NCBI GenBank assembly: GCA_023512835.1
Contig: CM042087.1
Location: 7,260,550 to 7,324,549 of the forward strand
Source of the DNA: Taxillus chinensis
Lineage: Eukaryota; Streptophyta; Magnoliopsida; Santalales; Loranthaceae
DNA: 64,000 nt
Direction: 5' to 3'
Program-made: the position numbers and the translations under genes
Part shown: in pieces, positions 11,290 through 23,819 of the stretch
Layout of the letters: each line of letters opens with the position of its first letter
How positions within the stretch are numbered: position 1 is the first letter of the stretch
The notes under the pieces: model-generated
Databases searched by the model: none
What the model saw: the letters and a program-made list of their open reading frames with translations, nothing else
Told to the model about the DNA's origin: nothing

Positions 11290-12687
11290 CCCTCTCGGTG
11301 GTGGGGGTGGTAGCTCGGCCTCCTCTGGGTACGTCGCCTCCAGCGCAAACACCCTCCCTTGGCCCGTGCCACTGGTCGGCTCACTCACTGGGCGCTTCCC
11401 GCCAAGGCTGCCTCCAGCTTCAGTCTGCTGCCGCTCCGGCCTCCCCTGGGGTCGGGTCTGATTCGATCCTGCCTGACTAGCCGGCCACTGACGAGCTGGT
11501 CTCTCTGCTGGTGCACGGAAACTGGCATCACTCCTTGTGCTGGATGTCATGCCTCCAACTCCCCTGTTGCCACTCCGGCAAACCCGGCTCAAATGGCCCT
11601 CTCGTCCACAACTATGGCATTTCCGGTCCCTCTTTGGACACTCCTTCCTTAAGTGGCCTTGCTCCCCACACAGCGGTGACAACCACCGGGGAGACCTCCT
11701 CTGGACCGCCCTGTCGCCACCGCCAAAGCTAGACCTCCCTGGGTTCACCAATGTCTGTCCCCCGCTGCGGAAGGAACTGCTATCTCTCTCCTCGGTCTTA
11801 GGCCTCTTGGACCCCGAATCGCGTTCGGACCCACCTTGCAACCGGCGACCCTGATGGACCTGCCTCCCATCCTCCAACTCCCTCTCGGCCTATACGTGCC
11901 GTCACAACAACCTCAACGATAGGTCCTCAAACGTAGAATCGCCACCCTCTCGCCCAAGGGCTGGCCTAAGACCCGAGTGAACTTGTGGGCCTTCAGGTCC
12001 TCCTTTGCCATTGTCTCGGGGGCAAACCTACTCAAGCTCCGGAACTCCCTGCTCATACTCGGGCACCGTCTTTGATCCTTGCTTCAGGCTGCCAAATTCC
12101 TCTCTCTTCGCCATCTCAAAGATTCCGGGAAGAACTCATCATGGAAGAGGCGTAGAAACTCCTCCCAAAGCATGAACCGCACCGCACGGCTCCCCGCGAC
12201 ACTCAACCACCACTCCAGAGCATCCCCTTCCAGCTGCCGAATGGCCAGTCTCACCTTATCCTCCTCCCGGGGTAGGAGAAAGGAAAACACATGCTTGATC
12301 TGCCTTAGCTAGTGCTCAGCTAACACTGGGTCCTCCCCCCCCCTTTAAATCCTGGTGGTTGTTCCTTTCGGAACCGTGTCACCACATCATCCTCTGCATG
12401 AGTCGGTATACCACGCGGAGAACCCTCACGCTCCCGGGGTAGCTCCCCGCTGGTGGTGGCGGTGGGGGTGGCACCACCGCCGTGCCACCATCTCACGGCG
12501 CACCTCCTCCCGGACTTCTTGCCGGACACCCTCCCTCGGCCTCTTGGACTTCCAACCGGATGCCTTCTCGTAGCCGCACCAGCAACAGTGCATGTCCTCC
12601 AACGGACTGTCCCGCACCCGGGCCCTCATGGGCAGATGACTCATCAGCCACTACCCCGGACGCACGCGTCACTCTCCTCGGTGGTAT
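11290..12687 (-). pseudogene. G2 gag, degraded
   Basis: The start corresponds to MPPRRV of G1 but its Met codon is changed to Ile (near 12687). The capsid core is visible in pieces: EEDKVRLAIRQLEGDALEWW near 12265, FHDEFFPESLRW near 12130. Two CCHC zinc knuckles follow at about 11600-11680 (CPLCGEQGHLRKECPKR-type and CHSCGREGHLSRVC). Several frameshifts, including a run of C at 12335-12345, break the frame. Downstream the Gln/Pro-rich linker leads into the protease with a frame change near 11290. Confidence 0.85.
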
Positions 12688-13101
12688 TCTTACTACATGA
12701 AGTAAGAAGCACAAACGTCAGAACGCGTTCGACTACTAACAAGTTGACTACCTCTACCCCATTATCAAGTCAAGCAGTACATGGCATCACACACATTTTA
12801 ACCATTGCATCAATCAATATCGCACACAAAGATCCACATTGTAGTCATACCCAAGGCATTCCAAGAATATTCAGAGTTGCACAGTTCACAGATAATCATG
12901 TTATTCACATCCTTCACACATGGCAACAAATGCAACTAGTGCCCTAATGCCAATGCATGCAAATCCTACCTCAGGTCTGGACTACCCCAAATACACCTTA
13001 GAGGCTCCAAGAGGACCGTGTTGATCAGGCACGTCCCTCCAGGTTCCTCCAAAGGACTCAGGATAACCCGATCCGCCCACTCCCTAGGCCAACTAGACCA
13101 T
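12688..13101 (-). other. G2 5' leader between PBS and gag
   Basis: About 410 bp of untranslated leader in minus orientation. It contains the block CCTAGGCCAACTAGACCATG beside the PBS, also present in G1. The corresponding G1 leader is 32819-33154. Confidence 0.7.
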
Positions 13102-13112
13102 GCTCTGATACC
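13102..13112 (-). promoter_or_regulatory. G2 primer-binding site, split by element I
   Basis: Minus sense GGTATCAGAGC, matching the 3' end complement of plant initiator tRNA-Met. The last base lies across the insertion of I: the ATACC target duplication is at 13108-13112 and 17482-17486. Confidence 0.88.
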
Positions 13113-14618
13113 TGACCCGCATAAATTATGTCTGAAGGTTTTTGCAGCAAGTGCACTGGTCAAGTAATAAAATGGAGTATTAAGACTCCGGTTGTCGAAC
13201 CCACAGGGAGGTAGCTAATGCTGTTAAGCACAAGCACTAAGTTGACAAGTTGTTTTTATGTCCTGGACAATTGATTTTTGTTGGACAAATAATGTGAACG
13301 AAAGGTGATTAAATCAGAAAGTTGGCAAGCTATTGGTATAGAAATTTCAGTGATTAAGGATCTAGGGTCACAATGTTTACCACCCAATCGATTGTAATAG
13401 TCTGGTTATGGCTCTTGTTCTTGATTTATGTTCTAGTTCACGTTCATGTTGATTATCTCCTACCTATCTTACATTTGGTCCATGCTAAGATAGATTTAAG
13501 GCTTTTATCCCATTTGGTCCATGTGAATAAAAGTGATCAAGGTAGATAAACAATCTAATAGTTGCAGACTTGGTCCATCATGCAATATTAAATCTAATTC
13601 ACTAGTGTTCCACCCTAGACAAGGGCTAAGATTACCTAATTATGCATAAACTAGGCATTTCCATTCAGGCAAATGAATTAAACAAGAACTGAATTCTATT
13701 TTATTAAACAACCATAACAAAACTGACTACAATTTATTGGGGGCTACATTGCTCCCCTAGACTAACAAGACTACTCCATAATCATGACAAAAATAATAAC
13801 AATCATAGGAAAGAACATGATTACGATCCAGGACAATAAAGGAAGACTCCAAGATGAACCAGGACTCCGGCCTCTAACGACTCCGGCGTCACGCCCAAAA
13901 TCACTCCTTGCCAAGGACAATCCGATCTTTTAGCAATGGCTATAGCTCTTTTCAGAACTCAGATCAGATTCTCCTCACTCAAGATGATTTACAATGCCTC
14001 CAAAGACCCCTATTTATAGGATTTAGTGGGCCAAATTAGGGTTACAAAAGGTGTGTCCTAATTATAAATGTGGTCGCAGCCAAAACGACGTCGTTTTGGT
14101 TAGTGACACTAATCGACGTTCTAGGCGAAATAAAACTCAAACTACACCAAATTTGACCCCAGTTCTTTAGAGGAAAATGATTAAAACAACAAAATACATC
14201 ATTTGGAGCACAAAAATGCTTGCACGTGAGAAGACCCTTTTCACGTGCAGCTCCAAATTGACTCAAATTTGCTCCAAAGCTTCCTCTTGAGTTGTAGAAG
14301 ACATCCATGCAATAAAATCCTTGCACGTGAGAATGCACGTGAGAAGGCTTTTCACGTGCACCTTGATTTTGCCTTCATTTTGCTTCCATCTTCTTCCTAT
14401 AGCTTCCTTGTGAGTTGATGGAGTGATCTAGCCAAAGTGTGTGGGAAAAGGTTGCTCCAAAACTTGCCAAAAACACTCAAAAAGTACCACTATACACCAA
14501 ACAGGGTCTTCCTAGGGGTTAGAGCAAATATGTCGAAAATAACATGCAAATAGGTACAAAACATATGCTAAAACACCCTATATAAGGCATAGGATAACGG
14601 CATAAATGCACGTTATCA
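13113..14618 (-). repeat. Element I 3' LTR
   Basis: 1506 bp, TG...CA edges. In minus sense it starts TGATAACGTGCATTTATGCC and contains CACGTGCA hairpins (14218-14360), the AAAACGACGTCGTTTT palindrome (14080-14099) and a TATA box CCTATAAATAGG (around 14010-14022). Minus-sense frames in it are incidental. Confidence 0.88.
14080..14099 (-). promoter_or_regulatory. ACGT palindrome in element I LTR
   Basis: Perfect palindrome with core AAAACGACGTCGTTTT flanked by CC/GG. In minus sense it is upstream of the TATA box by about 60-70 bp. Same core as in the G2, H and J LTRs. Confidence 0.6.
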
Positions 14619-16494
14619 AATTCCCCCATACTTGAACCTTTGCTTGTCCTCAAGCAAAAAGAAATAAACACACGATCAAACGGAAAAGAACGAATAAACT
14701 AACAAACAAGAGAGGCATGGTTTCCCAAGGCATACAATTCTATCATGATGAAGTAGACATTCCAATAGCTAAAAATGAATCATAAGTTGATCAAAACATG
14801 CCCTTACTATTAAGTCCAACAACCATGTAATATCGTTACTAACAGCTGGATAGAAGCAAACATGCCAGGATAAAATGAACTTAGCTCCCCCTGAAAGTCC
14901 TCACCAAGGTTAGAGTAGCCTCACTTAAATGTCACTTTCTTTTCTCTCCTCTCAGGCCCTACTATCAATGCCTAACAGCTAAGGATTTACTCTTACACCC
15001 ACTACTAACTATTGATTAAGTTTTGCCGCGTAAACATAAGAGATCCCCATTGTGCTCGTCAAGGAAAACACACCCTCTAGTCTACTTTTGGACCAACACT
15101 TGGAGCTAAAGATGGAAGCTCACACTTGTGAAACAAATTGCAAGACAAAACAACTTAGCCATTATGGTTGCAACACGAAAACAAAAACACATATAAACAG
15201 TAAGCCATTGTGGCTTTTATTCTGGCAAACACTTTTTTTCTGTTTTTTTTTCACACTTATTTCTAGTAATAACCTTACAAGGTTACATTTTATGCTCTCC
15301 CTTGATGGATTATTCACTTTGCTATTGTCCTCACACAAGCCCTTTTGTTTGTTTTTTTTTAAACAATAATGGAGCTGAAATACTGGAATCACTAACACCA
15401 TACACCAAACACTGAGCACGAAAAGGTACTTCTTATGCCTAAGTAACTCCAACCATTAAATAGCTAGTGATGAATATTAAGAGCAAATTGAGAACCCAAT
15501 AACCCATAAAATCCACTCAAAGGCAAGACAATGGTGCTCTCAAAACGTATATGCCTATTCTGCACTCAACCTCAGGGTTTACAAAGTTCATCCTATCATA
15601 ACATGCTCAGCTAACTATTCAAATGTCAGCTCCAAAATCATGGTGATATCATTCAAAAAGTAAAGACATGCTCAACTAACTTATAACACACCTTAACAAG
15701 TGAAACATCTTTATCACAACAAGATACTAAGGTGGTCAGTATAATCAACCAAAATTACACGCCTTTGTAGCCATGCACCTCACAGGCAAAACATACGATC
15801 ACAACAAAACATAACAAAAATGAAAACAAAACATGCATGCAAACAAACAAGCAACCGGTTCAAGGGAAATAGCCCCCCCCCATACTTAAACGAAGCGATG
15901 TCCTCAGAGCATGGAAAAAGTAAAAGGAAAAGGAGCGTTACCGGTTGGTGGGTACGCTATAGTAGAAGATAACATGGGCCACCATTCTTCTAAGACGTGC
16001 GACAAAGTCAGCCGAGGTTTCTCCTGTGTGTGGGACCCTCTTCAATGAATAAAACGCATCAGTAAGATGTCTCAGATTCCCTCCTTATTTCATTTAAAAT
16101 CCTAAAAGCTGGTTTGTGTAGTCTTAAAAACATCCCCTGCATCAGTGGTTAGTGGCAGCAGCACAATCATAATAATTGCTAAACATAAAAACATAACAAA
16201 AAATAAAAAAAATGAAAAGAAATTGGGTTGCCTCCCAACAAGCGCTTTATTTTAAGTCTGTAGCTTGACTGTTCTTAGTATGTGTAACCAACACATGGTA
16301 AGCCTTCATCCTTGCCATATACACTTGAGCAGTTTCATATTCCACGACAATCAGATGAAAGAATTGTTGTGGCAACAACTTGAACTCTAGGAGCACGTAC
16401 AAAATGAAGAGCACCCCCACAAACTTGAGGTTCTCTTTCCTCTAATGTTGGGTAGGCAACAAAAATTCGATATACTCCACAATTGGAATAGTCA
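14619..16494 (-). other. Element I internal region, no intact coding sequence
   Basis: Starts with a PPT (minus sense TATGGGGGAATT, 14619-14630). The rest is A/T-rich with long T runs (15228-15252, 15350-15361), a second C-run purine tract on the minus strand at 15871-15883, and the Athila/Tat post-integrase motif at 16231-16250. I could not recognise any protein domain; open frames here match nothing known to me. Confidence 0.6.
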
Positions 16495-16692
16495 AACTAC
16501 ACCAAATTTGACCCCGATTCTTTAGAGGAAAATGATTAAAACAACAAAATACATCATTTGGAGCACAAAAATGCTTGCACGTGAGAAGACCCTTTTCACG
16601 TGCGGCTCCAATTTGACTCAAATTTGCTCCAATCAGCCAAAACTACCAAAATAATAACAATCATAGGAAAGACCACAAACACAAAAAAACAA

Positions 16693-16725
<33 letters not shown>

Positions 16726-17481
16726 ACATGATTAGACTTCGACGAAGCAAAATAAAGCAAGACTCCAACCAGGCCCTCCAACGACCCCCTCGCCCAAAAT
16801 CACTCCTTGCCAGGACAATCCGATCTTTTAGCAATGGCTATAGCTCTTTTCGAACTCATCAGATTCTCCCCACTCAAGATGATTTACAATGCCTCGAAAG
16901 ACCCCTATTTATAGGATTTAGTGGGCCAAATTAGGGTTACAAAAGGTGTGCCCTAATTATAAATGTGCCAGGATGGTGGACCCCAAACGTTTTTTTTTTC
17001 CCCCCTACACCAAATTTGAACCCTTCTTTAGAGGAAAATGATTAAAACAACAAAATACATCATTTGGAGCACAAAAAATTGCTTGCACGTGAGAAGACCC
17101 TTTTCACGTGCGGCTCCAATTTGACTCAAATTTGCTCCAAAGCTTCCTCTTGAGTTGTAGAAGGCATCCATGCAATAAAATCCTTGCACGTGAGAATGCA
17201 CGTGAGAAGGCTTTTCACGTGCACCTTGATTTTGCCTTCATTTTGCTTCCATCTTCTTCCTATAGCTTCCTTGTGAGTTGATGGAGTGATCTAGCCAAAG
17301 TGTGTGGGAAAAGGTTGCTCCAAAACTTGCCAAAAACACTCAAAAAGTACCACTATACACCAAACAGGGTCTTCCTAGGGGTTAGAGCAAATATGTCGAA
17401 AATAACATGCAAATAGGTACAAAACATACGCTAAAACACCCTATATAAGGCATAGGATAACGGCATAAATGCACGTTATCA
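16495..17481 (-). repeat. Element I 5' LTR, truncated and rearranged
   Basis: Compared with the left LTR, its pieces come in the order 14130-14283 equivalent (16495-16637), 13785-14070 equivalent (16640-16975, holding the C run), then 14138-14618 equivalent (17006-17481). The first 670 bp of the LTR are missing and a 142-bp piece is present twice. Confidence 0.8.
16695..16725 (+). repeat. 31-base poly-C run
   Basis: Uninterrupted C run inside the rearranged LTR, where the intact LTR has ordinary sequence (GAACATGATTACGATCC). It may be a real slippage product or an assembly fill. Confidence 0.9.
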
Positions 17482-17490
17482 ATACCATAT

Positions 17491-18567
17491 TGTCACGCCC
17501 CGGATTTCCAACCCGAGGAGACCGGAACGTGACCCTCCCTTTACCCAAGTTGGATAGAGGGGTTAGAATACAACATACACCTCACACTTTATATTCAGAG
17601 AACAATCTTATATTTATTGAGTCCAAACATAGCAAATACTTCCAAAACACACTTTTATTACATTGAACTCCACATTACAATATCTCCCCACTGGGGTTAC
17701 AAAGCTACATAAAGAAAAGCAGCATAACTCGAAATAATAATAAGCAAGCCACAAGCAGGACTTTCACCTTGGTGTTCCCACCTAACGCCTGTAGGTTCCT
17801 GTAAAGAAAACAACATGGTAGGAGGGGTGAGCAACCACAGCTCAGTAGGGATCATGTCTCCCCAACCCATCCCATGCACCTAATATCTACATGCCTTGTG
17901 TACAAGTCGTCGTGTCGTGATACAATTATTCCACCAGGATATAATTACAGGCTATAGAAAGCAAATACAATCATACACAGGCTGGTACATAAACACTCCC
18001 GGGCTTCCATAGCCACCGGGTTCCAAGAACAATCCCGGGCTTCCACGGCCACCGGGTTCCAAGAACGTCCCAGGCTTCCACACCCACCGGGTTCCAAGAA
18101 CGATCCCAGGCTTCCACGGCCACCAGGTTCCAAGAACACAGCACACATAGCCACACTTAGTCACACAGACATAACATCAAACACTTAGCATGAAAAGCCT
18201 CACAGGTATAAAACCAAACAATTGGTGTACATAAATTCACAGGCTCATGAACCCAGCCGTACAGGCATTTTCTCAAACATGTAGCAAGCATGTCACACAG
18301 GCATTTTATCGAACACTTTTCATGCATCACACTAACACCAGAAACACACCAAAATCGCCATCGAAGGCCAACATCCATATAGGAGATCACACCTATATGG
18401 ATTACATATATATATAAACAGGTTTAACTCCATAATTTGCCCTAGTACCCTAGGACAGAGGAGGATTTAGGAAGAACAGAACCCCTACCTTGTGTGTTCT
18501 CCTGCTCCCGCTTCCACGCAAGACTCCGACCACCCACGCAAGATGTTCCGGCAGCCACCGAAGCTCT

Positions 18568-18602
<35 letters not shown>

Positions 18603-19296
18603 GACGGCTGGTGGAGCAACAAACCCTAACCCTAAAACAGAGGGGCTTCTCCTCCTTATATAGACAACACAACATCAAAACGACGTAGTTTTGATTAAGT
18701 GAATCCCAGCATCAAAACGACGTAGTTTTGATGGAACAAGCTATGACCATCCCACATCCATACACACTAAAATATTCACAATTCCAACATGATCCTTTGA
18801 GAAAAGATGATTAGAATGACAAAACCAAGGTAACCATGCAAAAACATGCTTGCACGCCAATTTGCACGCCAATTCCCCAATTGGCGTGCAGCTCCAAATG
18901 CACTCAAACTTCACCACAAGCCTCCTTGCATCTTGTAGAGGCCTAAGAAGCAAAAATATGCTTGCACGTGAAATGGGTGAATTCACGTGCAGCTCCAAAT
19001 GCTCTGAAATTTCTGTGGTAAATAGAGGACCTCATTCTAAGAAACTTTTGTTCTTGCACGCCAATTGTTTGAGGCCATCTACTAGGTCAAAATAGCTCTC
19101 CAAAACCTGGCAAAACAGCCTAAAAGCGCCTGTATATGCATAGCATCTTCCTAGGGCATAAAGGTATGTTACCACTTGTCACATGCACCTCCGAAAAGTC
19201 CCCTCTTGGGCTCATCTCTTACCTCAAACTAGTGCACTAACCTCCAAGGTGTTTGTGGTTAACTTCTTACACAGAGTTTACACACGGGTCATTACA
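17491..19296 (-). repeat. G2 5' LTR
   Basis: 1806 bp, edges TGTCACGCC and GGGTCATTACA on the plus strand. High identity to 5752-7572. It differs by one fewer 36-bp unit, a longer CT run (18568-18601) and a duplicated TTGCACGCCAA unit near 18851. Confidence 0.93.
18656..18732 (-). promoter_or_regulatory. G2 5' LTR TATA box and two ACGT palindromes
   Basis: TATATAAGG in minus sense at 18654-18662; palindromes with core AAAACGACGTAGTTTT at 18674-18695 and 18711-18732. This LTR would drive the genomic transcript. Both palindrome copies are perfect here, unlike the 3' LTR. Confidence 0.65.
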
Positions 19297-19573
19297 TAAA
19301 CACAGCAAAGCAACAAGGGGGCTACATTGCTCCCCTAGATTAAAAGACTACTCACGCATGATTACAAGCAAAACCATAGCAGAAAAGCTAAACATCTTCT
19401 TCTAATCCACGCGTGCATTAAAGCTTCAAATCCAAGCTCCAAAATCCGTGACGGCTGCGACGACGGCTGCGACGACTGCTCTCCTAGGTCAAGGAGCAAC
19501 CTCCAAGTCGTGGAGCCTCTCTCTCTAAAAACGTGTAGGGGGTCTAGGATACATAGCAGGGGGCGTGGAGCTC

Positions 19574-19644
19574 TTATTTATAGAGTTTGGATGGCCCTTG
19601 AGGTGTGTACCCTAGCCCATTTATCAAAACGACGTAGTTTTGAT
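19574..19644 (-). promoter_or_regulatory. Solo LTR H TATA box and ACGT palindrome
   Basis: Palindrome with core AAAACGACGTAGTTTT at 19623-19644 and TATAAATA in minus sense at 19574-19581. Arrangement parallels G2 although the LTR family differs. Confidence 0.6.
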
Positions 19645-20171
19645 AAGTAACACTCGAAACTTTAAAATCTTTATCTTCCAACTACAATTTGGACATGGGC
19701 CTTCAGAAACAAATGATCAGCATGAAAAAACGATAGGATCGGTCCAAAAATATCTCTGCACGTGAATTTGCACGTGATATGGTGAATTCACGTGCAGCTC
19801 CAAATCAGCTGAAACTTCTCCCCAAGCTTCCTTGCATCCTTTAGAGGCCTGAGAGGCAAAAATAGGCTTGCACGTGAAATGGGTGAATTCACGTGCAGCT
19901 CCAAATGCTCTGAAATTTCTGTGGTAGGTAAAGGACATCATTCTAAGAAACTTTTGTTCTTGCACGCCAATTGTTTGAGGCCATCTACTATGTCAAAAGT
20001 GAGCTCCAAAATCTGCCAAAACAGCTTAAAAACGCATGTATTTGCAAATAGCATCTTCCTAAGGGTTAGAGCAAATATATATGATATATGAAGCAATAAG
20101 GCTCTAATCATACTCTTAAACATTCTAAATAAACACTAGAATAACGGCATAAAATGCACATTATCAGAATC

Positions 20172-20683
20172 ATCTCTACTTAACACTCTGTTCATACGGA
20201 TACAGTCAGTCTCATCCGGACGTTCTTTATACGGATTATCCTTCTCCGGATGAAAGTCGGTTTATTTCCTCCTGACTCTTGGAATTCTCAATTCGCGATA
20301 AACCAAGTAATTATCTTACATCGCTTATTTTTGAGGAGGGATAATGATGGTTCATTTAATGCACGCCTCAAGCCCGGTATTTTATCTTTTCAAAAATCCG
20401 GAAGTATGCCTACAGCTGTCATCTTTGAATGGTTAGCAAAGCCGCCACATCATAGGTCTATTCGATGGCGCTAATCCATCACTTCTAATGACATAAGGAA
20501 GTCGGGTGGCTCACTATTCATTTCGCTTAAACTCGAGACCCACTTCCACAGAAAGGATCCTATTTATCCCGCACTATCAGCGTCGACCGAGGTTATCCCT
20601 ACCAACTCTCAAAACCCTAAACCCTCGTCGCACCTTGTTCCAGTAAAGATTTTCTCCCCTTCTCCATCAATCTTTCACTCTCA
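20172..20683 (+). other. copia A spacer, second part, up to extra ORF
   Basis: Continuation of the pol-ORF spacer after solo LTR H. It aligns with 50370-50885 of copy C, including the conserved TTTTGAGGAGGGATAATGATGG block near 20330 (in C near 50547). No coding signal. Confidence 0.7.
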
Positions 20684-23348
20684 ATGGCATCCCAAGCTCT
20701 CTATGGTGTTGTTCCTGGCCATCTTGTCGATTGGTCCAGAATCTCTAATCCTCCAGCATGGCTCCACGAGGTTTGCCAGCTACTCGAGCACAACAACCTT
20801 TTCCCGCTTGTCTCTGCCCCGGCTGATCTTCTAGTGTCAGATGTCCTGGCCTTCTATCAGCACTCTACCTCAACAGAGGAGTAAATCTTTTCTGTGGTTC
20901 GAGGGGAACCCATCAAGATCACACCTCAGGTGATCCGGGACGTCTTCAACCTTCCTACCGGCGACGACATCCGGCCAAATGCTGCTGCCATGGCTCCTTC
21001 CATGGGGTGTCCTAATAAGGTGAAGGAGTACAAAATGAAGTCTTTCCATGGTCCTCACCGCTGTATGGCCACCATACTCATCCGGTGTCTTCTGGCTCGC
21101 TCCACGGATCTCGACTCGGTTTCGTACGATCTCCTGCTGGCGATGTACGCGGTTTTTGAGTCACTGCCACTTGACTGGGGCAACTTTCTCTTCCGGGTGA
21201 TGCGGAATGGGAAACGGAACTCGTCCTTCGGACGGATTCTGTCCCAAATTTTCCGGCATCTTCATCCCGCGCACTTCCAAAGTGAACTGGTGATTCCCTT
21301 CCCGGCGACCTACTACTTCCGACATCTTACTGCCGACGGGACCCTCACCGTTCGCCGCCCTCCAGTCTCCCGTGCCCTTGCTGCTGCTTTGGAACAGCAA
21401 GCTAGTTCCATTGGTGAACCTGTCGCCAGCTCAGGTCACGAAGTCAGTTCTGCTCTCCGGTCCGTCCACTCTAGCATCCGGTCCGTTGCCGCTCCGGCAC
21501 GCTCCCGCAGTTCACTGCACAACGTTCGAGTTGACCCATCTCCTGCTGCTGTCCCTGCCTCTCTTGCTGCTGCTCCTGATGCTACTGTTGACGCTCCCGC
21601 ACCCATCTCTCCGGTCACAGCGGCTGTTGCTGCTGTTCTTCCGGACCTCCCATCTTCTCCTGCGGAAGCCTCTCCTGCTCACTCTCCGGACCTCCAGGAC
21701 TACCTCGACCATCTTCCCACCGACCTACTGAATGACTGCTGGCTGCGCTTCAGCCTCGCCATTACTGCCGACATCCCAGAACCTACCCTCCGGGTGTTTT
21801 ACGCTCAACACACCCAGACCCCGGAGGAAATGCTTACTTGGAACTGCTACCACGGCTTTGTAACGCCGTCTCTCCTTCAGGCTGCACCTCCTGCTGCTGC
21901 CTCCTCCGGCCCTACCCATGACGCACGGACACCTGTCCCTACTGAGGCGGGTCCCTCTTATCCTGCAGATATCCCTACCATTGACCTCTCCGGTCAAAGT
22001 GGATTTGCCGCACCTCCTGCTGCTGCTGTACCACCACCGTCCTCTCATGCTGCCGCCAACTCTGCCCTGCCCACACTTGCCCCTCTTCATGCGGGCGAGT
22101 CCTCAAAAGCTCCCGCCTTTGGTCTTGGGCGCGTCTCTTTTGTCACGATTTTATCTGAGGTTGCTTTCTCCGCCCAGCTCGATCGCCTTGTTGAGGACAG
22201 TCGTCTTCAAGCCCAGGCCCTTTCCGACCATGTCCGGGCCATGGGTGCAGAGCTTCTTTCTGCCTTCTCCTCATCCTCTCTCTCCATGGATCAGAACCTT
22301 GAGCGGCTTGCCACGTCTTTCTCTGACTTGTCTACCTCGATTGCGGACTTAACGCAAGTCGTGGCCAGTCCCTCCTGCTCTCACCGATCTGCCAAACCGG
22401 GGGAGAAATCATCTGATCCTTCCCCTCCTTCCACTGCTGGCGTTGCCTCTTGCAAACAGTCTGCACCTACTCTTCGTCCAGGCCTTCCGGTGCCTAAACG
22501 CAGCCGTTTCTCCACTAGACAGACCAGCTCTCCCACTCCTGCTGTTCCATCTGGTGCTATCTCCTTCCTCCCATCATACGCGGAATTGCATCCGGATGGT
22601 GCTGATGGGAGCATTCTTGCTGTGGCCAAGGCCTATGCCTCCTCCACCGCCGAGCGCTGATGTGTGTCTGCCTTGTCCCCCTTCGAACCTCAAGACATCC
22701 GGACCATACTATCTGAGGAGGGACAATTTTCCACTGACGACATCGACAACTATGCTCTGGCAGTAAAGATGGAGTTGAGGCTATTCCCCTCTTTACTTGA
22801 GGAAGGCATTGATTTTGATGTTCTTCCTTGCTGGGTTGAAAACCAGTTTCCTGCTGTGGACGTTATTCTATCCTACATCTATGGTACAACAGAAAACAGC
22901 CGACCATGGACCTCTCTGTCCATCGTTTTCATCCCTTTCCGGGTCGACTCCCCACATTTCATGCTGACTGTTTTTTGATCAAAGAGAAGAAAATCTTGCT
23001 TCTGGATTCTCATCAGGTTATTGACCACCAGATTAGAAAGAATCAGATGCGGAGTCTCGTTCGAACCTTGTCTGATGCAATCAGACAGAGTTCTCTCTAC
23101 GAAGATTTGGCTTTACCACCTCTTGGTCAGGATGAAGTACTTATGGGGACGATCCGAACAAGAAGAATGTGCCCCAGCAACCCGATGGAAATAGTTGTGG
23201 AGCCTTTGTCTGCTACTTCCTGAAATCTGTTATCTCCTTTGATGATAACTGGAAAAATATCATCGAGTTCACCAAGAAGCAGACAATGGCAATACAATAG
23301 CATGCAGCAAGGATGATCTTCAAATATAGTAAGCCGTACGTATCATAA
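20684..23348 (+). pseudogene. copia A extra ORF: plant-transposon domain plus Ulp1-like (C48) protease, broken
   Basis: Start at MASQALYGVV, matching MAPRTSLSGV in copy C. Residues about 10-230 form a globular domain (GHLVDWS, VRGEPIKITPQVIRDVFNLP, RCMATILIRCLLARS, LPLDWGNFLFRVM). Then a Pro/Ser/Ala-rich region and a helical stretch, and a C-terminal C48-like domain: PHFML with putative catalytic His (codon 22955-22957), LLLDSH with Asp (23005), QQPDGNSCGAF with Gln and Cys (TGT 23196-23198). Breaks: TAA at 20882, TGA at 22658, frameshift in the T run at 22971, further shifts after 23100. It sits between RNase H and the PPT, the place of the env-like ORF of SIRE elements. A SUMO-protease-like activity is inferred from motif order only. 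Confidence 0.75.
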
Positions 23349-23477
23349 TTTATATCTGTACTGAGGCTTAATGTATTTCTGCTGCAACTTAGTGGAATTG
23401 TTCTCTTTAATCCTTACCTCTGTGTTATTTCTTGTTGCCTTACCGGATTAGATTACAAAGGGTTTGGCATATCCATA

Positions 23478-23488
23478 TTGGGGGAGAT
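23478..23488 (+). promoter_or_regulatory. copia A polypurine tract
   Basis: TTGGGGGAGAT directly before the LTR TG. Same in copy C (53419-53429). Confidence 0.85.
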
Positions 23489-23819
23489 TGTTAGATCAAA
23501 CCTAGAATTTGAATAATGCGGAACAAACCCTATGTAATTTGACTCGAGATGTTTCATGTTTACTATTAAGTCTGTGCAGATGAGTTAACTTTAATCTGGA
23601 CCTACTCGTGTGAGAACAAAGCTAAGAACAGGATACATAATCCTGATCCGGATCATCATGAGTATCATCATTCACTTGGTACATAACCAAGTCTTCATCC
23701 GGAGTAAGGACTTTTCGTGCGGACTAAATACTTGACAAAACGACTTGAGGAACCCGTGTCTAACTCTCAACTTGACTAAGTCAATTGATACCAAATAAGA
23801 TTCCAAGTCTATCACTCAC

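Larger units (their letters stand above)
13113..17481 (-). mobile_element. Element I: non-autonomous Athila/Tat-type LTR element
   Basis: Begins TGACCCGCATAA and ends ...ACGTTATCA with TSD ATACC on both sides. The left LTR is complete (13113-14618); the right LTR is scrambled. The internal region (about 1.9 kb) lacks gag and pol. It retains a PPT next to the left LTR and the CCTCCCAACAAGCGCTTTAT motif (16231-16250) that in element L follows integrase, which places it in the Athila/Tat group. Confidence 0.88.
5752..19296 (-). mobile_element. Ty3/gypsy chromovirus G2, complete with both LTRs and TSD
   Basis: LTRs at 5752-7572 and 17491-19296, PPT at 7573, PBS at the right end, and pol on the minus strand between them. 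TSD TAAAC occurs at 5747-5751 and 19297-19301. Element I inserted into its PBS, giving TSD ATACC at 13108-13112 and 17482-17486. Without I the element is about 9.2 kb. The coding region has many frameshifts and it is older than G1 by that measure. Confidence 0.93.
5115..20166 (-). mobile_element. Solo LTR H (Athila/Tat-type), split by nested G2
   Basis: Begins TGACAGACAG and ends ...GCACATTATCA, flanked by the 5-bp direct repeat GAATC (5110-5114 and 20167-20171). Without nested G2 it is about 1.5 kb, the length of the left LTR of element I, with which it shares order and motifs (terminal TTATCA, GAACCCACAGGGA block, GGGGGCTACATTGCTCCCC block, ACGT palindrome, CACGTGCAGCTCC block). No internal region is present, so it is a solo LTR formed by LTR-LTR recombination before G2 inserted. 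Confidence 0.88.

Noticed and set aside
21372..21731. Leu-rich frame overlapping the copia extra ORF (also 21918-22352, 52105-52545)
   Set aside because: Shadow of the Pro/Ser/Ala-rich coding strand in another frame.
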